This document shows, piece by piece, positions 18,483 to 30,181 of a DNA stretch of 64,000 bases. The DNA comes from Levilactobacillus bambusae. GTDB lineage: Bacteria; Bacillota; Bacilli; Lactobacillales; Lactobacillaceae. The stretch covers positions 224,213-288,212 of the forward strand of contig NZ_QCXQ01000006.1 in the NCBI RefSeq assembly GCF_003124125.1, in the 5' to 3' direction. A model generated the notes under the pieces. That model saw only the letters and a program-made list of their open reading frames with translations. It ran no database searches and was not told where the DNA came from. Within the stretch, counting starts at the first letter, position 1; every line of letters begins with the position of its first letter. A program made the position numbers and the translations under genes.

Positions 18483-19388
18483 ATGAGCGAACAAGGAAAT
18501 AACTCAAGCCTTGGTGAAACGTTAAAAAATGCAAGAATTGCCAAGGGCCTAACCTTAGATGATTTACAGCAAAATACTAAGATTCAGAAGCGATACTTAA
18601 TTGATATCGAGGACCAAAATTATGATGACTTACCTGGAGACTTTTACGTTCGGGCCTTTATTAAGCAGTATGCGGATTCGGTCGGCTTGAATGGAACGGA
18701 ATTATTAAAGCAGTATGACCAAGAACTTCCTAGCATGCAAACCCAAGAGTATATCGATCGGATGAACGAAGATAACTTAGAAACTCGGAGTGCGCAACGC
18801 CAGGCCGAAGAACGAACTTCTAAGGTTAGAAGTTATATTCCAATTGCGATTGTTTCTGTCATTGTCGTTGTGATCCTCCTTGGGATTTGGTTTGCAGCGG
18901 CTAAGACCGGGCACTCCACCTCAAGACGGAACGTGGATAGTAGTTCCGTTTCAGTTGAAGGCAGTTCCGCCAAGAAAGCGGATAGTCTTTCAAGTGAGCG
19001 GGCAAGCTCTAGTTCTAAGAAGGCGGAGGAAAAGAAGCAGGCCGATAGTAAAAAGGCCTCGGCGATTTCCTTTAAGAAGGACAGCAGTACTTCAAATGGC
19101 TCGACTTGGACAATGAAAAATGCTCCGAAGGGAAAGAAGACCGTTGAGGTTAGCACCTCAGCCAATTGTTGGACTTCCCTTACAGCTAATGGATCAACGG
19201 TTTATCAAGGGGCTGTGAAAGGTAAGCATAGTGAATCAATCCCAAGTAACGCCAAATCAGTGAAGATTAACTTAGGGAATGCAAATGTCGCAACCTTAAA
19301 GATTAACGGTAAGAAATTGGATTTTAGCGGAAATACGAAGGCTAGTTCATCGACGATGGTTCAAACCATCACCGTTAATTTTAGTTAG
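18483..19388 (+). CDS. rodZ: Cytoskeletal protein RodZ (YmfM)
   Basis: A 301-residue bitopic protein linking MreB to the membrane. The cytoplasmic N-terminus is a helix-turn-helix of the Xre type (LGETLKNARIAKGLTLDDLQQNTKIQKRYLIDIE), then one transmembrane helix (about residues 119-140, IPIAIVSVIVVVILLGIWFAA), a Ser/Lys-rich linker (about 150-205) and a C-terminal DUF4115 beta domain outside the cell. The ATG at 18483 is preferred, with GGTGGAG upstream; a GTG 15 bases earlier overlaps that site. Usual Firmicutes position before pgsA. Confidence 0.9.
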   Translation: MSEQGNNSSLGETLKNARIAKGLTLDDLQQNTKIQKRYLIDIEDQNYDDLPGDFYVRAFIKQYADSVGLNGTELLKQYDQELPSMQTQEYIDRMNEDNLETRSAQRQAEERTSKVRSYIPIAIVSVIVVVILLGIWFAAAKTGHSTSRRNVDSSSVSVEGSSAKKADSLSSERASSSSKKAEEKKQADSKKASAISFKKDSSTSNGSTWTMKNAPKGKKTVEVSTSANCWTSLTANGSTVYQGAVKGKHSESIPSNAKSVKINLGNANVATLKINGKKLDFSGNTKASSSTMVQTITVNFS

Positions 19389-19412
19389 CACACCGGTTTA
19401 GGAGGGGACATT

Positions 19413-20003
19413 TTGAATTTACCTAATCGTTTAACGTTATTTCGGATACTTTTAATTCCGGTATTCTTTTTACTACTGGCATTACCACTCCACTGGGGCG
19501 AAGTTACCTGGCTAGGCACCGTTATTCCGGTGACCCAGGTTTGGGCGGCAATTGTCTTTGCGGTGGCCTCGCTAACGGATTTTTTGGACGGCCACATTGC
19601 CCGCAGTCAGCACTTAGTGACTAACTTTGGTAAGTTTGCGGATCCTTTGGCAGATAAAATGTTGGTGATGACGGCTTTTATCTTTTTGGTTGCGTTAGGC
19701 TGGGTGCCCGCATGGGTGGCTGCACTAATTGTCTGTCGGGAACTTGCGGTAACTGGATTACGGTTAATCGTGGTGGAAGACGGGGGTCAAGTATTGGCTG
19801 CCGCTTGGCCGGGAAAGATTAAGACGACGACCCAAATGATTAGTATCATTTTATTACTGCTAAATAACGTTGGTTTTCAGACCTTGGGAATTCCCATGGC
19901 ACAAATTTTTCTGTATATTTGTTTATTCTTTACGGTATACTCTGGAATTGATTACTTTGTTAAGAATGGAAGCGTGTTTGCGGATTCGTTTTCAAAGTCA
20001 TAA
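19413..20003 (+). CDS. pgsA: CDP-diacylglycerol-glycerol-3-phosphate phosphatidyltransferase
   Basis: A 196-residue integral membrane enzyme making phosphatidylglycerol phosphate, the first committed step of phosphatidylglycerol and cardiolipin synthesis. The CDP-alcohol phosphatidyltransferase motif is complete: DFLDGHIAR, then GKFADPLADK (about residues 50-75). About four to five transmembrane helices follow. The start is a TTG at 19413, five bases after GGAGGGG. A terminator follows at once. Confidence 0.95.
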   Translation: MNLPNRLTLFRILLIPVFFLLLALPLHWGEVTWLGTVIPVTQVWAAIVFAVASLTDFLDGHIARSQHLVTNFGKFADPLADKMLVMTAFIFLVALGWVPAWVAALIVCRELAVTGLRLIVVEDGGQVLAAAWPGKIKTTTQMISIILLLLNNVGFQTLGIPMAQIFLYICLFFTVYSGIDYFVKNGSVFADSFSKS

Positions 20004-20010
20004 GATAGAA

Positions 20011-20037
20011 GTCGTACAGAAATGTACGGCTTTTTTT
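20011..20037 (+). terminator. Terminator after pgsA
   Basis: GTCGTACA and TGTACGGC flank a four-base loop and are followed by seven T. Confidence 0.85.
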
Positions 20038-20100
20038 ATTTAAAAAAATCAATGAGTTATTAATCAGCGTACTTACAGTTGATGAGCGGGAGGGATTTTT

Positions 20101-21351
20101 ATGAAAGCTGAAATTATTGGGATTGGAACTGAAATTTTACTGGGCCAGGTGGTTGATACGAACTCGGCCTTTCTAGCGCGCGAATTAGCTAATCTAGGGA
20201 TTGAAGTTTATTATCATTCAGTTGTTGGGGATAACACTGAACGATTAACCTCTCAATTGGATACGGCGATGCGGCGGAGCGACTTAGTCGTGATGAGCGG
20301 GGGATTAGGGCCAACTCAGGATGATTTGACTAAGCAAACGGTTGCTAATTACCTCGGTATCCCACTGGTAATGGATCAAACGGCAATGGCTAAAATTGAC
20401 GATTACTATCATCAAACGGGGCGTGAAGAGGCCCCAAATAATGCCCTCCAAGCCATGTACTTACAGGGAGCCACGGTCATGCCCAATGATAACGGGATGG
20501 CGGTCGGCAACTTCTATCAACAATCTGACGGGGCGGACGTAATGCTGTTACCTGGACCACCCACGGAAATGACAATGATGTTTAACCACTATGGACGCGG
20601 ATTGCTGGAAGCAGCCTACCACCGAAATGAATTTCTGGTTTCCCGGGTGTTACGGTTCTATGGAATTGGCGAATCGCTTCTAGTGACCAAATTGAGTGAT
20701 CTTATTGATCAGCAAACGAACCCTACAATCGCACCCTACGCTAAAACGAATGAAGTTACGTTGCGACTGACGGCGAGTGCCGAACAAGAAGCGAAAGCTA
20801 AGGGTTTATTAGATGGTATGGAAGCCCAAATTCAGGCTCGGGTGGGAGACTATCTCTATGGCTACGGTGATGATAATTCACTTGAAGCCGTTGTCGTTGC
20901 CGGATTAAAGGACCAGCAACTCACCATTACGGCCGCGGAAAGTCTGACGGCCGGTCAGTTTCAGAGTACGTTGGGGAACGTTCCGGGGGTCTCAACGGTC
21001 TTTCCCGGCGGGTTTGTCACTTATTCGGCGGAGGCAAAAGCAGCCTTACTCCAGATACCGAGTGAAATTATCGAAAAATACGGGGTTGTAAGCGAACAAA
21101 CCGCCGTTTGGATGGCTAAACAGGCGAAGAAAACACTGCAGACGGATATTGGAATATCCTTTACTGGCGTTGCCGGTCCCGAAGAGTTGGAGGGTCAACC
21201 CGCGGGTACCGTTTGGATTGGGATTGCCTTCAAGGATCAGACGCCGTTTGGCCGGTTAATTCATCTTGCAGGGACCCGGGACAGAATCCGGGAGCGCAGT
21301 GTCATGGCGGGATTAGATCTCATTCGAAGGCAACTCCTAACCCTAAAATAG
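20101..21351 (+). CDS. cinA: CinA family protein (competence/damage-inducible)
   Basis: A 416-residue two-domain protein. The N-terminal MoaB/MogA-like domain ([36 protein letters not shown]) and the C-terminal CinA domain ([25 protein letters not shown]) correspond to ADP-ribose pyrophosphatase and nicotinamide-nucleotide amidase activities in the family. It precedes recA, the classical arrangement that co-expresses recA in competent cells; here recA also has its own SOS promoter. GGGAGGGA precedes the ATG. Confidence 0.95.
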   Translation: MKAEIIGIGTEILLGQVVDTNSAFLARELANLGIEVYYHSVVGDNTERLTSQLDTAMRRSDLVVMSGGLGPTQDDLTKQTVANYLGIPLVMDQTAMAKIDDYYHQTGREEAPNNALQAMYLQGATVMPNDNGMAVGNFYQQSDGADVMLLPGPPTEMTMMFNHYGRGLLEAAYHRNEFLVSRVLRFYGIGESLLVTKLSDLIDQQTNPTIAPYAKTNEVTLRLTASAEQEAKAKGLLDGMEAQIQARVGDYLYGYGDDNSLEAVVVAGLKDQQLTITAAESLTAGQFQSTLGNVPGVSTVFPGGFVTYSAEAKAALLQIPSEIIEKYGVVSEQTAVWMAKQAKKTLQTDIGISFTGVAGPEELEGQPAGTVWIGIAFKDQTPFGRLIHLAGTRDRIRERSVMAGLDLIRRQLLTLK

Positions 21352-21354
21352 CAC

Positions 21355-21368
21355 CGAACATTTGTTCA
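21355..21368 (+). promoter_or_regulatory. LexA (DinR) box upstream of recA
   Basis: CGAACATTTGTTCA, close to the Gram-positive SOS consensus (CGAAC-N4-GTTCG), just upstream of the recA -35. Confidence 0.85.
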
Positions 21369-21376
21369 TATTTTGC

Positions 21377-21405
21377 TTGATTTTTTGGTTGAATCAAAGT
21401 ATAGT
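21377..21405 (+). promoter_or_regulatory. recA promoter
   Basis: TTGATT (21377-21382), a 17-base spacer and TATAGT (21400-21405). Confidence 0.75.
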
Positions 21406-21442
21406 TAACCTATGTTATTTAGAAGAACGAAGGAGGAACAGC

Positions 21443-22552
21443 ATGGCTGATGAACGGAAGGCTGCTCTAGACAAGGCACTTAAAAAGATTGAAAAGGACT
21501 TCGGTAAGGGGTCCATTATGCGCATGGGAGATGCTGTGGACACCCAAATTTCAACCGTTTCTAGCGGATCACTAGCTTTAGACGTTGCGTTAGGGGTTGG
21601 TGGTTTCCCACGGGGACGGATTGTTGAAATCTACGGACCTGAAAGTTCAGGTAAGACGACCATTGCGTTACATGCCGTTGCTGAGGTTCAAAAGCAGGGC
21701 GGCACCGCGGCTTACATCGATGCTGAAAATGCGTTGGATCCTGAGTATGCCACTGCGTTGGGAGTTAACGTGGATGATTTACTTCTTTCCCAACCTGATA
21801 CGGGTGAACAGGGATTAGAAATTGCGGACGCCTTAATTTCCAGTGGGGCCATTGATATTGTGGTCATTGATTCAGTCGCTGCATTAGTTCCCCGGGCAGA
21901 AATTGAGGGTGAAATTGGCGATAACCACGTGGGTCTTCAGGCTCGGTTAATGTCTCAAGCGTTACGGAAACTGTCCGGGACGTTAAATAAGACGAAAACA
22001 ATTGCCCTATTTATCAATCAAATTCGTGAAAAGGTCGGGGTAATGTTTGGAAACCCTGAAACCACTCCCGGTGGTCGGGCTTTGAAGTTCTACTCGACCG
22101 TTCGATTGGAAATTCGGCGCGCGGAACAAATTAAAGACGGGACCGACGTTATTGGTAACCGGACGCGGATCAAAGTCGTTAAAAATAAGGTGGCGTCTCC
22201 CTTTAAGAAGGCTGAAGTTGACATTATGTACGGTCATGGAATTTCCCAAACGGGTGAATTGATCGATATGGGTGTGGAGAAGGATATCGTTAAGAAATCC
22301 GGATCTTGGTATTCATACGGCAACGATCGGATTGGCCAAGGCCGTGAGAATGCGAAGAAATACGTTGATGAACACCCAGAAGTTAGGGCTGAAATTTACC
22401 GTAAGGTTCGGGATGCTTACGGCATTTTGATCGATGGTGAAACGGAAGCTGAAGTAGAGACAACCTCGGGTACACCAGAGACCGATAAGGCTAACCAAAC
22501 TAATGAAACTAAACAATTAGATTTAGATGCCAACCAAGAAGAAGTGGAATAA
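21443..22552 (+). CDS. recA: Recombinase RecA
   Basis: A 369-residue DNA-dependent ATPase that drives homologous recombination and stimulates LexA self-cleavage. Walker [18 protein letters not shown] is near residues 65-80; [21 protein letters not shown] is Walker B and the L1 region; [30 protein letters not shown] is the L2 region. The C-terminal tail is acidic, as is usual. The ATG at 21443 follows AAGGAGG; an in-frame stretch upstream contains the promoter and is not coding. SOS-regulated by the box at 21355. Confidence 0.98.
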   Translation: MADERKAALDKALKKIEKDFGKGSIMRMGDAVDTQISTVSSGSLALDVALGVGGFPRGRIVEIYGPESSGKTTIALHAVAEVQKQGGTAAYIDAENALDPEYATALGVNVDDLLLSQPDTGEQGLEIADALISSGAIDIVVIDSVAALVPRAEIEGEIGDNHVGLQARLMSQALRKLSGTLNKTKTIALFINQIREKVGVMFGNPETTPGGRALKFYSTVRLEIRRAEQIKDGTDVIGNRTRIKVVKNKVASPFKKAEVDIMYGHGISQTGELIDMGVEKDIVKKSGSWYSYGNDRIGQGRENAKKYVDEHPEVRAEIYRKVRDAYGILIDGETEAEVETTSGTPETDKANQTNETKQLDLDANQEEVE

Positions 22553-22595
22553 GGCAACAAAGTTCGTAGACAGATAATATCATGCGATTTTCGAT

Positions 22596-22647
22596 AAAAG
22601 CGATTCTTCCAATCCGACGTGTGAGTCGAATGGGGGAATCGTTTTTA
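22596..22647 (+). terminator. Terminator after recA
   Basis: AAAGCGATTCTTCC pairs with the arm GGGGGAATCGTTTTT around a long partly paired loop. Confidence 0.7.
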
Positions 22648-22711
22648 CTTTCAATAAATTTGGGGAAATTTGAAGTTGGCGGGGAAATCCCGTCGGGGCG
22701 TACAAAGTTGG

Positions 22712-22740
22712 TTGACACTTGATTTGACAAACATTAGAAT
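22712..22740 (+). promoter_or_regulatory. rny promoter
   Basis: A consensus TTGACA (22712-22717), a 17-base spacer and TAGAAT (22735-22740). The leader is about 75 bases. Confidence 0.85.
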
Positions 22741-22820
22741 AAGAGAGGTGTCAATAATCAAATAACATCTTGAAATGCCGATAATTTTTTATCAAATTTT
22801 GATGATGCGGAGGTGGAGTT

Positions 22821-24380
22821 ATGAGTATTCCAGAAATAATCCTCGCATTCATCGCTATTGTTGTTGGTGTCGTGGCGGGTTACTATGGTCGTAAAACCGT
22901 TCATGAACGCAAATTGGATGCAGCCAAGAATACGGCTGCGGGAATTTTAGCGGAAGCGAAAAAGCAGGCTGAAACAAGTAACAAGGAGGCAATTCTTCAA
23001 GCTAAGGAGGAAAGCCACAAATATCGCGCTAAGGTTGAAAATGAACTTAAACAGCGTCGCGCCGAAGTTCAGAAACAAGAAGACCGGGTGTTACAGCGTG
23101 AAGAGGCTCTTGATCGCAAGGATAATTCGTTTGAAAAACGAGAGAACTCCCTGAGCAAAAAGGAAAAGAAGCTCGACGGAGAGAAGCAGAATTTATTAAA
23201 GAAACAACAACAGGCAGATTCACTCATTGCTAAGCGTCAGGCAGCAGTTGAAGAAGTTGCCGCGTTAACCGCTGAGGAAGCGCGAACCCGTTTAATGGAC
23301 GAGGCTAAGACAGAATTAGCTGCTGAACGAGCAAAACTCATTCAGGAAAGTAACGCTGAAGCACAGAAGACGGCTGATCAAAACGCTAAGGACTTAGTGG
23401 TTTCAGCAATTCAGCGAAGTGCGTCCGATGTTGCTTCAGAGACAACAGTTTCCGTTGTTAACTTACCCAACGACGATATGAAGGGGCGGATTATTGGTCG
23501 AGAAGGGCGTAATATTCGAACCTTTGAAACGTTAACCGGGATTGATCTTATTATTGATGATACCCCGAACGCCGTTGTATTGAGTGGGTTCGACCCTATT
23601 CGGCGGGAAGTTGCCAAGCTAGCACTCGAAAAATTAATTCAGGACGGGCGGATTCATCCTGCCCGGATTGAAGAGATGGTTGAGAAGGCTCGCAAGGACA
23701 TGGACGAACACGTGCGTGAAATTGGTGAACAAGCAACGTTCGATCTCGGCATTCATTCTATGAGTCCTGAGTTAGTGAAGCTTGTTGGCCGGTTAAATTA
23801 CCGAACGTCTTACGGGCAAAATGTGTTAAAGCACTCAGTTGAGGTAGCCCAAATTGCGGGTAACCTGGCAGCTGAAATGGGTGAAGATGCAACATTAGCA
23901 AAACGTGCAGGATTATTACACGATATTGGAAAGGCAGCAGATTCCGATATAGAGGGATCTCACGTTGATTTAGGCGTTGAGATCGCTAAGAAGTATAAAG
24001 AAAGTCCGGTTGTAATCAATACGATCGCGTCACACGAAGGGGATACTGAACCACTTTATGTCATTTCAGAACTAGTCTCAGTAGCCGATACAATTTCTGC
24101 GACGCGGCCTGGCGCCCGTTCCGACTCACTGGATAACTACATTCATCGACTTGAAAAGCTTGAAACCATTGCGGATAGCTTTGACGGGGTGGAGAAGAGT
24201 TATGCCATTCAAGCGGGACGTGAAGTTCGGGTAGTTGTTGAACCAACCAAGATTTCAGATCTTGATGCTGTTGTTTTGGCGCGCGACATCAAGAAGCGGA
24301 TCGAAGCGGACATGGAATACCCTGGTCACATTAAAGTGGCGGTAATTCGTGAGACGCGGTCGGTTGAGTACGCAAAGTAA
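22821..24380 (+). CDS. rny: Ribonuclease Y
   Basis: A 519-residue membrane-anchored endoribonuclease that starts mRNA decay. One N-terminal transmembrane helix ([21 protein letters not shown]) is followed by a long charged coiled coil (about 25-190), a KH domain ([30 protein letters not shown], about 215-245) and an HD domain with the catalytic HD pair in [11 protein letters not shown] (about 370-380). GGAGGTGGAG serves the ATG. Its own promoter and terminator make it a single-gene unit. Confidence 0.97.
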   Translation: MSIPEIILAFIAIVVGVVAGYYGRKTVHERKLDAAKNTAAGILAEAKKQAETSNKEAILQAKEESHKYRAKVENELKQRRAEVQKQEDRVLQREEALDRKDNSFEKRENSLSKKEKKLDGEKQNLLKKQQQADSLIAKRQAAVEEVAALTAEEARTRLMDEAKTELAAERAKLIQESNAEAQKTADQNAKDLVVSAIQRSASDVASETTVSVVNLPNDDMKGRIIGREGRNIRTFETLTGIDLIIDDTPNAVVLSGFDPIRREVAKLALEKLIQDGRIHPARIEEMVEKARKDMDEHVREIGEQATFDLGIHSMSPELVKLVGRLNYRTSYGQNVLKHSVEVAQIAGNLAAEMGEDATLAKRAGLLHDIGKAADSDIEGSHVDLGVEIAKKYKESPVVINTIASHEGDTEPLYVISELVSVADTISATRPGARSDSLDNYIHRLEKLETIADSFDGVEKSYAIQAGREVRVVVEPTKISDLDAVVLARDIKKRIEADMEYPGHIKVAVIRETRSVEYAK

Positions 24381-24393
24381 ATATGATGACCAT

Positions 24394-24434
24394 AAAACGA
24401 AGGTGGGCTGCCAATGGGAGCCCACCTTCGTTTT
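24394..24434 (+). terminator. Terminator after rny
   Basis: AAAACGAAGGTGGGCT and AGCCCACCTTCGTTTT form a perfect 16-base stem; it would work in both directions. Confidence 0.88.
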
Positions 24435-24479
24435 CAGCTTTTAAGCGACAATTGTGGCTCGTTTTACGGTAGAATTCCG

Positions 24480-24488
24480 TGGTAAAAT
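24480..24488 (+). promoter_or_regulatory. Extended -10 promoter element for ymdB
   Basis: TGGTAAAAT, 46 bases before the ymdB start; no clear -35. Confidence 0.5.
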
Positions 24489-24533
24489 GAGACTAACGAA
24501 CGGGAGAGAATCTCCTTAGATAAGAGGAAAATT

Positions 24534-25337
24534 ATGCGAATTTTGTTTATTGGTGATGTTGTGGGCAACACGGGAATTGAGATGGTGCAGACCTATCTTC
24601 CGCAACTTAAACGTGATTTAAAGCCACAGGTCACCATTGTAAACGGAGAAAATTCGACGGCGGTTGGCCGGGGAATCTCTCAAACGATTTATAAGCAGGT
24701 ATTAGCTGCTGGAGCAGATGTTGTTACCATGGGCAATCATACGTGGGATAATGCCGAAATTTTTGACTTTATTGAGGATGCGCCACGGTTGGTGCGGCCA
24801 ATGAATTTTCCGGGTCGGGATGTCCCTGGTCAGGGAGTTACTCGAATTAAGGTGAACAGCTTAACCTTAGACGTTGTGAATATGCAGGGACGGGTCTTTA
24901 TGGCCCCGTTAGACGATCCCTTTGCGTGCATGGAGGAACTGTTAGCGACTGTTTGTCGGGATGCAAGCCATATTTTTGTTGATTTTCACGCAGAAACGAC
25001 GAGCGAAAAACGGGCGTTTGCGTTAAAATTCGATGGACGGGTTTCAGCAGTGGTTGGGACGCACACGCACGTTCAAACGAACGATGCGACGGTGCTGCCT
25101 AAGGGAACGGGATTTTTAACGGACGCCGGCATGACGGGACCCAATGATGGGATCCTCGGAATGAAACCAGAGGCGGTCATTCATCGGTTTGAAACCCAAC
25201 GACCAACCCGGTTTGAAGTTGAAACACGGGGGAAGGGACTATTATCCGGGTGCGTCATTGACCTGGATGATAAGACGGGCCAAACCAAAAAAATAAGGTC
25301 GATTATGATTAATCCGGATCATCCGTACCTTCCCTAA
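24534..25337 (+). CDS. ymdB: YmdB-family metallophosphoesterase
   Basis: A 267-residue calcineurin-like phosphodiesterase; the Bacillus homologue hydrolyses cyclic nucleotides and affects biofilm and late adaptive genes. Metal-ligand motifs are seen in order: FIGDVVGNTG (N-terminus), VNGENSTAVGRG, TMGNHTWDN, VDFHAETTSEK and GTHTHVQTND. The reading follows directly after rny, its usual partner, but on a separate promoter. GAGG lies upstream of the ATG. Family certain; substrate not proven here. Confidence 0.93.
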   Translation: MRILFIGDVVGNTGIEMVQTYLPQLKRDLKPQVTIVNGENSTAVGRGISQTIYKQVLAAGADVVTMGNHTWDNAEIFDFIEDAPRLVRPMNFPGRDVPGQGVTRIKVNSLTLDVVNMQGRVFMAPLDDPFACMEELLATVCRDASHIFVDFHAETTSEKRAFALKFDGRVSAVVGTHTHVQTNDATVLPKGTGFLTDAGMTGPNDGILGMKPEAVIHRFETQRPTRFEVETRGKGLLSGCVIDLDDKTGQTKKIRSIMINPDHPYLP

Positions 25338-25399
25338 ATCAGTGAGTAACATGTAATGAAGATTAAGTAATCGTTAATAATTGAAAGGATGACTAACGA

Positions 25400-28051
25400 G
25401 TGGCCAAACAAGCGACAACGCCCATGATGGAGCAATATCAAGCAATTAAGGATCAGTATCCGGACGCCTTCCTTTTTTATCGGTTGGGAGATTTTTACGA
25501 AATGTTCAATGAGGATGCCGTTAAGGGCTCTCAACTACTTGAACTCACATTAACGACTCGTAGTCATAGCGCAAAAAATCCAATTCCGATGTGTGGCGTA
25601 CCCCACAAGGCAGCCCAAAGCTATATTGATATTTTAGTGGATAAGGGTTATAAGGTTGCCATTTGCGAACAAATGGAGGACCCTAAGCTGGCCAAGGGAA
25701 TGGTTAAGCGTGAAGTAATTCGGCTTGTGACCCCCGGAACCCAAACGGATTCAAGTGCTTCAGAGGCCAAGGAAAACAACTATTTAACAGCCTTAACGTT
25801 TAACGATAATCAGTATGGTTTTGCCTACACGGATCTATCAACCGGGGAATTGAAAACTAGTTTGTTAGCTGATTTTGATGCCGTTTTAAATGAGGTCACT
25901 AGCCTACAAACCAAAGAAATTGTGGTTGATGACTCCGTTCCTGAACCGCTATTAGCTCAAGCAAACGCCCTGGGGATTTTAGTATCGACTCAGGTTGAAA
26001 CGATTGAGGCATCTGAGGTGAACTATTTAACCCAAGATTTAGACGCTGATTTAAGCAAACGGGTGGTGACCTTACTCTTAAGCTATGTGACTACCACCCA
26101 AAAACGGAGCTTAGCCCATTTACAGCGGGCGGTTGTCTATGAACCGGCCTACTTCCTTAAAATGGATCGGAGTTCCCAGCGTAATTTGGAATTAACCACC
26201 AACATCCGAACGGGGAAAAAATCCGGGACGCTACTTTGGCTACTTGATGAGACTAAGACCGCAATGGGCGGCCGGCTGTTAAAACAGTGGCTGGATCGGC
26301 CGCTACTAAATAAAGCTGCCATCCTAACCCGACAGAACCAAGTGAGTGAACTGCTGGATCATTATTTTGAACGAAATAACCTTCAGGACGACTTGGTGGA
26401 AGTCTACGATTTAGAGCGTTTAGCTGGCCGGGTTGCGTTTGGTAGTGTTAACGGGCGCGACCTCATACAGCTAATGACGTCCCTACGTCAGATTCCGAAG
26501 ATCCAGCACACTCTGAGTGAGCTGGATCCCGAAACCTTTAAGTCACTATTAAATCAGATGGATCCCTGCCTTGACGTTGCTGATGCCATTGAAGAAGCGA
26601 TCGTCTCTGACCCCCCAATTTCGGTAACGGATGGGGGACTGATTCGAGATGGTTACCAACCGCAACTAGATCAGTATCGGGATGCCATGAAGAATGGCAA
26701 GCAGTGGTTAGCCAACTTAGAAGCCCAAGAGCGGGAAATTACGGGGATTAACAACCTAAAAATTGGGTTTAACCATGTATTTGGCTACTATATTGAAGTA
26801 ACGAAGGTTAACTTAGATAAGATTCCAAAGGATCGGTACGAACGCAAGCAAACGCTAACGAACGCCGAACGGTTTTCGACGCCTGAACTAAAGGAAAAGG
26901 AAGCCTTAATTCTAGAGGCGCAAGAAAAGTCAACCGCCTTAGAGTACGAACTCTTTACCCAGTTGCGGGAGTTAGTCAAGACTGCCATTCAACGGCTGCA
27001 GAAGTTGGCGCAGGCCGTAGCAACTTTAGACGTCATTCAAAGTTTTGCGGTTGTGAGTGAAGACTTCCACTACGTTCGGCCAGACTTCACGGACGATCAT
27101 GATTTAGAAATTGTTGAGGGTCGCCACCCGGTGGTGGAAAAGGTAATGGGACGACAGCAATACGTTCCAAATGACGTGACGATGCCAAATGACACGACGA
27201 TTTTACTCATTACCGGGCCCAACATGTCCGGAAAGAGTACTTACATGCGGCAGTTAGCGTTAACCGTTATCATGGCCCAGGTTGGGTGTTTTGTCCCCGC
27301 TAAGTCAGCCAAGATGCCAATTTTCGATCAGATTTTCACCCGGATTGGTGCCGCCGACGACCTCATTTCGGGGCAAAGTACGTTTATGGTGGAAATGCAG
27401 GAAGCGAATAATGCCTTAAGCCACGCAACGGAAAACAGTTTGATTCTGTTTGACGAAATTGGCCGGGGAACGGCAACGTATGATGGGATGTCGCTAGCTC
27501 AGGCCATTATTGAATTTGTGCACGATCATATTCACGCGAAGACCCTATTTTCTACTCACTACCACGAATTGACGGCGTTAGAAGAGAACCTCGCTGAACT
27601 TCAAAACGTCCACGTTGGGGCAGTCGAAAAGGATGGCGATCTCGTCTTCCTCCACCAAATTCAGGCGGGTCCTGCCGATAAATCGTACGGAATCCACGTG
27701 GCTAAGTTAGCGGGGATGCCTGATAAATTACTCAACCGGGCGGACGTCATTTTAAAACAGTTAGAAAATTCTGATGACCAACAAAAGATCGCCGCAGAGC
27801 CAAATCAGCGGGAAGCTTTACCGGTTGATCAGGTTGAAACGGCTGAAGTTAAGGGTGAACCCGAGGCCGCTGAACAGGGTAGTTCAATGCCACAGTCGGA
27901 TGAGCAGCTGTCGCTGTTTAACGATGCGGAGGTGGTAAATCCGAAGGCCCAAAGAATTATTGAGGACTTAAAGACCTTGAATTTAATGGCGTTAACGCCC
28001 ATGGATGTGATGAATCAAGTCTATAAGTGGCAGCAAAAGATGGGACGATAG
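25400..28051 (+). CDS. mutS: DNA mismatch repair protein MutS
   Basis: An 883-residue mismatch sensor. The N-terminal mismatch-binding loop carries the Phe-x-Glu motif ([11 protein letters not shown]), followed by connector, lever/clamp and the ATPase domain with Walker [18 protein letters not shown] (about residue 612-628) and [19 protein letters not shown]. Residues about 795-845 are an acidic linker before the C-terminal DNA/beta-clamp tail ([10 protein letters not shown] includes a clamp-like QLSLF). A GTG start follows GAAAGGA. It lies 18 bases before mutL, so the two are co-transcribed. Confidence 0.97.
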   Translation: MAKQATTPMMEQYQAIKDQYPDAFLFYRLGDFYEMFNEDAVKGSQLLELTLTTRSHSAKNPIPMCGVPHKAAQSYIDILVDKGYKVAICEQMEDPKLAKGMVKREVIRLVTPGTQTDSSASEAKENNYLTALTFNDNQYGFAYTDLSTGELKTSLLADFDAVLNEVTSLQTKEIVVDDSVPEPLLAQANALGILVSTQVETIEASEVNYLTQDLDADLSKRVVTLLLSYVTTTQKRSLAHLQRAVVYEPAYFLKMDRSSQRNLELTTNIRTGKKSGTLLWLLDETKTAMGGRLLKQWLDRPLLNKAAILTRQNQVSELLDHYFERNNLQDDLVEVYDLERLAGRVAFGSVNGRDLIQLMTSLRQIPKIQHTLSELDPETFKSLLNQMDPCLDVADAIEEAIVSDPPISVTDGGLIRDGYQPQLDQYRDAMKNGKQWLANLEAQEREITGINNLKIGFNHVFGYYIEVTKVNLDKIPKDRYERKQTLTNAERFSTPELKEKEALILEAQEKSTALEYELFTQLRELVKTAIQRLQKLAQAVATLDVIQSFAVVSEDFHYVRPDFTDDHDLEIVEGRHPVVEKVMGRQQYVPNDVTMPNDTTILLITGPNMSGKSTYMRQLALTVIMAQVGCFVPAKSAKMPIFDQIFTRIGAADDLISGQSTFMVEMQEANNALSHATENSLILFDEIGRGTATYDGMSLAQAIIEFVHDHIHAKTLFSTHYHELTALEENLAELQNVHVGAVEKDGDLVFLHQIQAGPADKSYGIHVAKLAGMPDKLLNRADVILKQLENSDDQQKIAAEPNQREALPVDQVETAEVKGEPEAAEQGSSMPQSDEQLSLFNDAEVVNPKAQRIIEDLKTLNLMALTPMDVMNQVYKWQQKMGR

Positions 28052-28069
28052 CTTAATGGAGGTGTAAAA

Positions 28070-30106
28070 ATGTCAAAAATTCAGGAATTACCGACGGTGC
28101 TTACCAATCAGATTACGGCTGGCGAGGTTATTGAACGACCCGCTTCAGTTGTTAAGGAGCTGGTTGAAAATGCCATTGACGCCCACAGTACTGAAATTGA
28201 TATTAACGTTGAAGAAGCCGGCCTTAAACGAATCCAGATTATTGATGATGGTGACGGGATTCCTGATGGTGACGCCGAAATGGCTTTTAAACGTCACGCC
28301 ACGAGCAAAATTGCAACGCCCGATGATTTATTACGGGTTCATTCACTGGGATTTAGAGGCGAGGCGCTTCCAAGTATTGCTTCAATCTCTGATACGGTTT
28401 TAACGACGTCAACGGGAGATTCCGGAACGTTGATTCACATAACGGGTGGGGATTTAGTTGCCCATAAACCGGCTCAAGCTCGGCGGGGGACCTCAGTGAC
28501 CGTCAAAGATCTGTTTTTTAACGTGCCCGCAAGAAAGAAGTACCTCAAATCGGCTAGTACAGAGTTGGCCCGAATTACGGATATTGTCAACCGGGAAGCG
28601 CTAAGCCACCCAGAGATTTCGTTTTCGTTTACCCATAACGGTCGTGAACTACTCCATACTACCGGACGGGGTGACCTCCTGCAGGTAATATCAGCGATCT
28701 ATGGGGTCCAAACGGCAAAGAAAATGGTTGCCGTGACGGGTCAAAACGAGGTGGCAACGTTATCCGGGTTTGTGAGTTTACCCGAAGTGACGCGGGCCAG
28801 TCGGGGTTATATTTCGGTTCTATTGAACGGACGGTTTGTTCGGAATCAACAGTTAAACAAGGCGATTATTGCTGGATACGGATCAAAACTCATGGTGGGG
28901 CGGTACCCCATTGGAATCTTAAACCTTGAGATGGATCCGGCACTGGTGGATGTGAACGTTCACCCGACGAAACAGGAAGTTCGAATTAGTCAGGAACCTG
29001 AGTTAAGCAAGCTCTTAACCAGCTCGATTTTTGACCGGTTAGCGACGGAAAATCTGATTCCCGACGCGTTAGCCGGATTTGAAAAAAAGCGTGAAGCTAT
29101 TAGTACCGATCAGTTAACCATGGCGTTAAATGAAGCGTCAACTCAGACGAAGCCGCAGGTCACCGTTCAGGCTTCCAAACCAGTTGAACCAGTCGTCCCA
29201 CCAATTAGTCCTGTTTCGAATGTAGTAGAGGGCCAGCCTAATCCGTTAGCACTTCAAGTTGAGGCCGATAATATTACCCCGGTGATTATTCATTCGACAC
29301 AGGAATTGCAGTCACCGATTGTTAAGCAGTTTGATGAAAAATATCAGCACGAAGTGGTTGGACTGCCGTTTGATCAACCTAATTTGGCTGGGGAAGAAGC
29401 TGCTAAGGAAACTGAACCGGCTGATCAAGTGCAGTCGGTAACGGATGAAATGACTCAAACCGTGGCGATCAGCGAGCGGTTTCCGCAGTTACAGTACGTG
29501 GGTCAGGTTCACGGAACGTATTTACTTGCTGAAGCGCCCGATGGAATGTACATCTTAGACCAGCACGCAGCTCAAGAACGGGTCAATTACGAACACTTCC
29601 GTCAGGCCATTGGAGAAGTTTCAGATGACCAGCAAAAGCTCCTGGTTCCCATTGTATTGGACTATCCAACGGCTGATGCACTACGAATTTCGGATCAATT
29701 ATCCGTATTGGCGGGGGCGGGTCTCCACTTAGAACCGTTTGGTCAAAATAGCTTCATTGTTAGGGAACATCCGACTTGGTTTGTGGCGGGTCAGGAACAG
29801 GAAACCATTCAAGAAATGGTGGATTGGGTGCTGAAGACAGGCCACTTGACGGTTGCTGAGTTTCGTGAAAAAACGGCGATTATGATGAGTTGTAAACGGG
29901 CGATCAAGGCTAATCATCATTTGGATGATCAACAGGCCCGAGCCCTCCTGAAAAAACTGCCAACCTGTGAAAATCCGTTTAACTGTCCCCACGGGCGCCC
30001 TGTGCTAGTTCACTTTACGAATGATGACCTCGAAAAAATGTTCAAACGGATTCAGGATCCCCATAAAAGCACGCACGAAAGCTTTGAAACTGAAGAAGAA
30101 GCCTAG
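28070..30106 (+). CDS. mutL: DNA mismatch repair endonuclease MutL
   Basis: A 678-residue GHKL ATPase. The N-terminal domain shows [19 protein letters not shown] and [13 protein letters not shown] low-conservation linker (about 340-470) leads to the C-terminal dimer domain, which has the metal-dependent endonuclease motif [12 protein letters not shown] (near 498) and CPHGRP near the end, so this is a nicking MutL as expected in a genome without MutH. GGAGG serves the ATG. A terminator overlaps its stop codon. Confidence 0.97.
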   Translation: MSKIQELPTVLTNQITAGEVIERPASVVKELVENAIDAHSTEIDINVEEAGLKRIQIIDDGDGIPDGDAEMAFKRHATSKIATPDDLLRVHSLGFRGEALPSIASISDTVLTTSTGDSGTLIHITGGDLVAHKPAQARRGTSVTVKDLFFNVPARKKYLKSASTELARITDIVNREALSHPEISFSFTHNGRELLHTTGRGDLLQVISAIYGVQTAKKMVAVTGQNEVATLSGFVSLPEVTRASRGYISVLLNGRFVRNQQLNKAIIAGYGSKLMVGRYPIGILNLEMDPALVDVNVHPTKQEVRISQEPELSKLLTSSIFDRLATENLIPDALAGFEKKREAISTDQLTMALNEASTQTKPQVTVQASKPVEPVVPPISPVSNVVEGQPNPLALQVEADNITPVIIHSTQELQSPIVKQFDEKYQHEVVGLPFDQPNLAGEEAAKETEPADQVQSVTDEMTQTVAISERFPQLQYVGQVHGTYLLAEAPDGMYILDQHAAQERVNYEHFRQAIGEVSDDQQKLLVPIVLDYPTADALRISDQLSVLAGAGLHLEPFGQNSFIVREHPTWFVAGQEQETIQEMVDWVLKTGHLTVAEFREKTAIMMSCKRAIKANHHLDDQQARALLKKLPTCENPFNCPHGRPVLVHFTNDDLEKMFKRIQDPHKSTHESFETEEEA

Positions 30107-30119
30107 GCGGGCTTTTTTT
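30099..30119 (+). terminator. Terminator overlapping the mutL stop
   Basis: AAGCC and GGCTT flank a short loop containing the mutL TAG, followed by seven T in total. It separates mutSL from the SOS-controlled ruvAB unit. Confidence 0.65.
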
Positions 30120-30133
30120 GTGGGGTAAATTTA

Positions 30134-30163
30134 TGGTAAAATGCAAAGGCAAACATACGTTTA
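30134..30163 (+). promoter_or_regulatory. ruvA promoter with LexA-type box
   Basis: An extended -10 TGGTAAAAT (30134-30142) is followed by CAAACATACGTTTA (30150-30163), a palindromic LexA-type box covering the expected transcription start. Confidence 0.75.
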
Positions 30164-30181
30164 GGTAGAGGAGGATCAGAA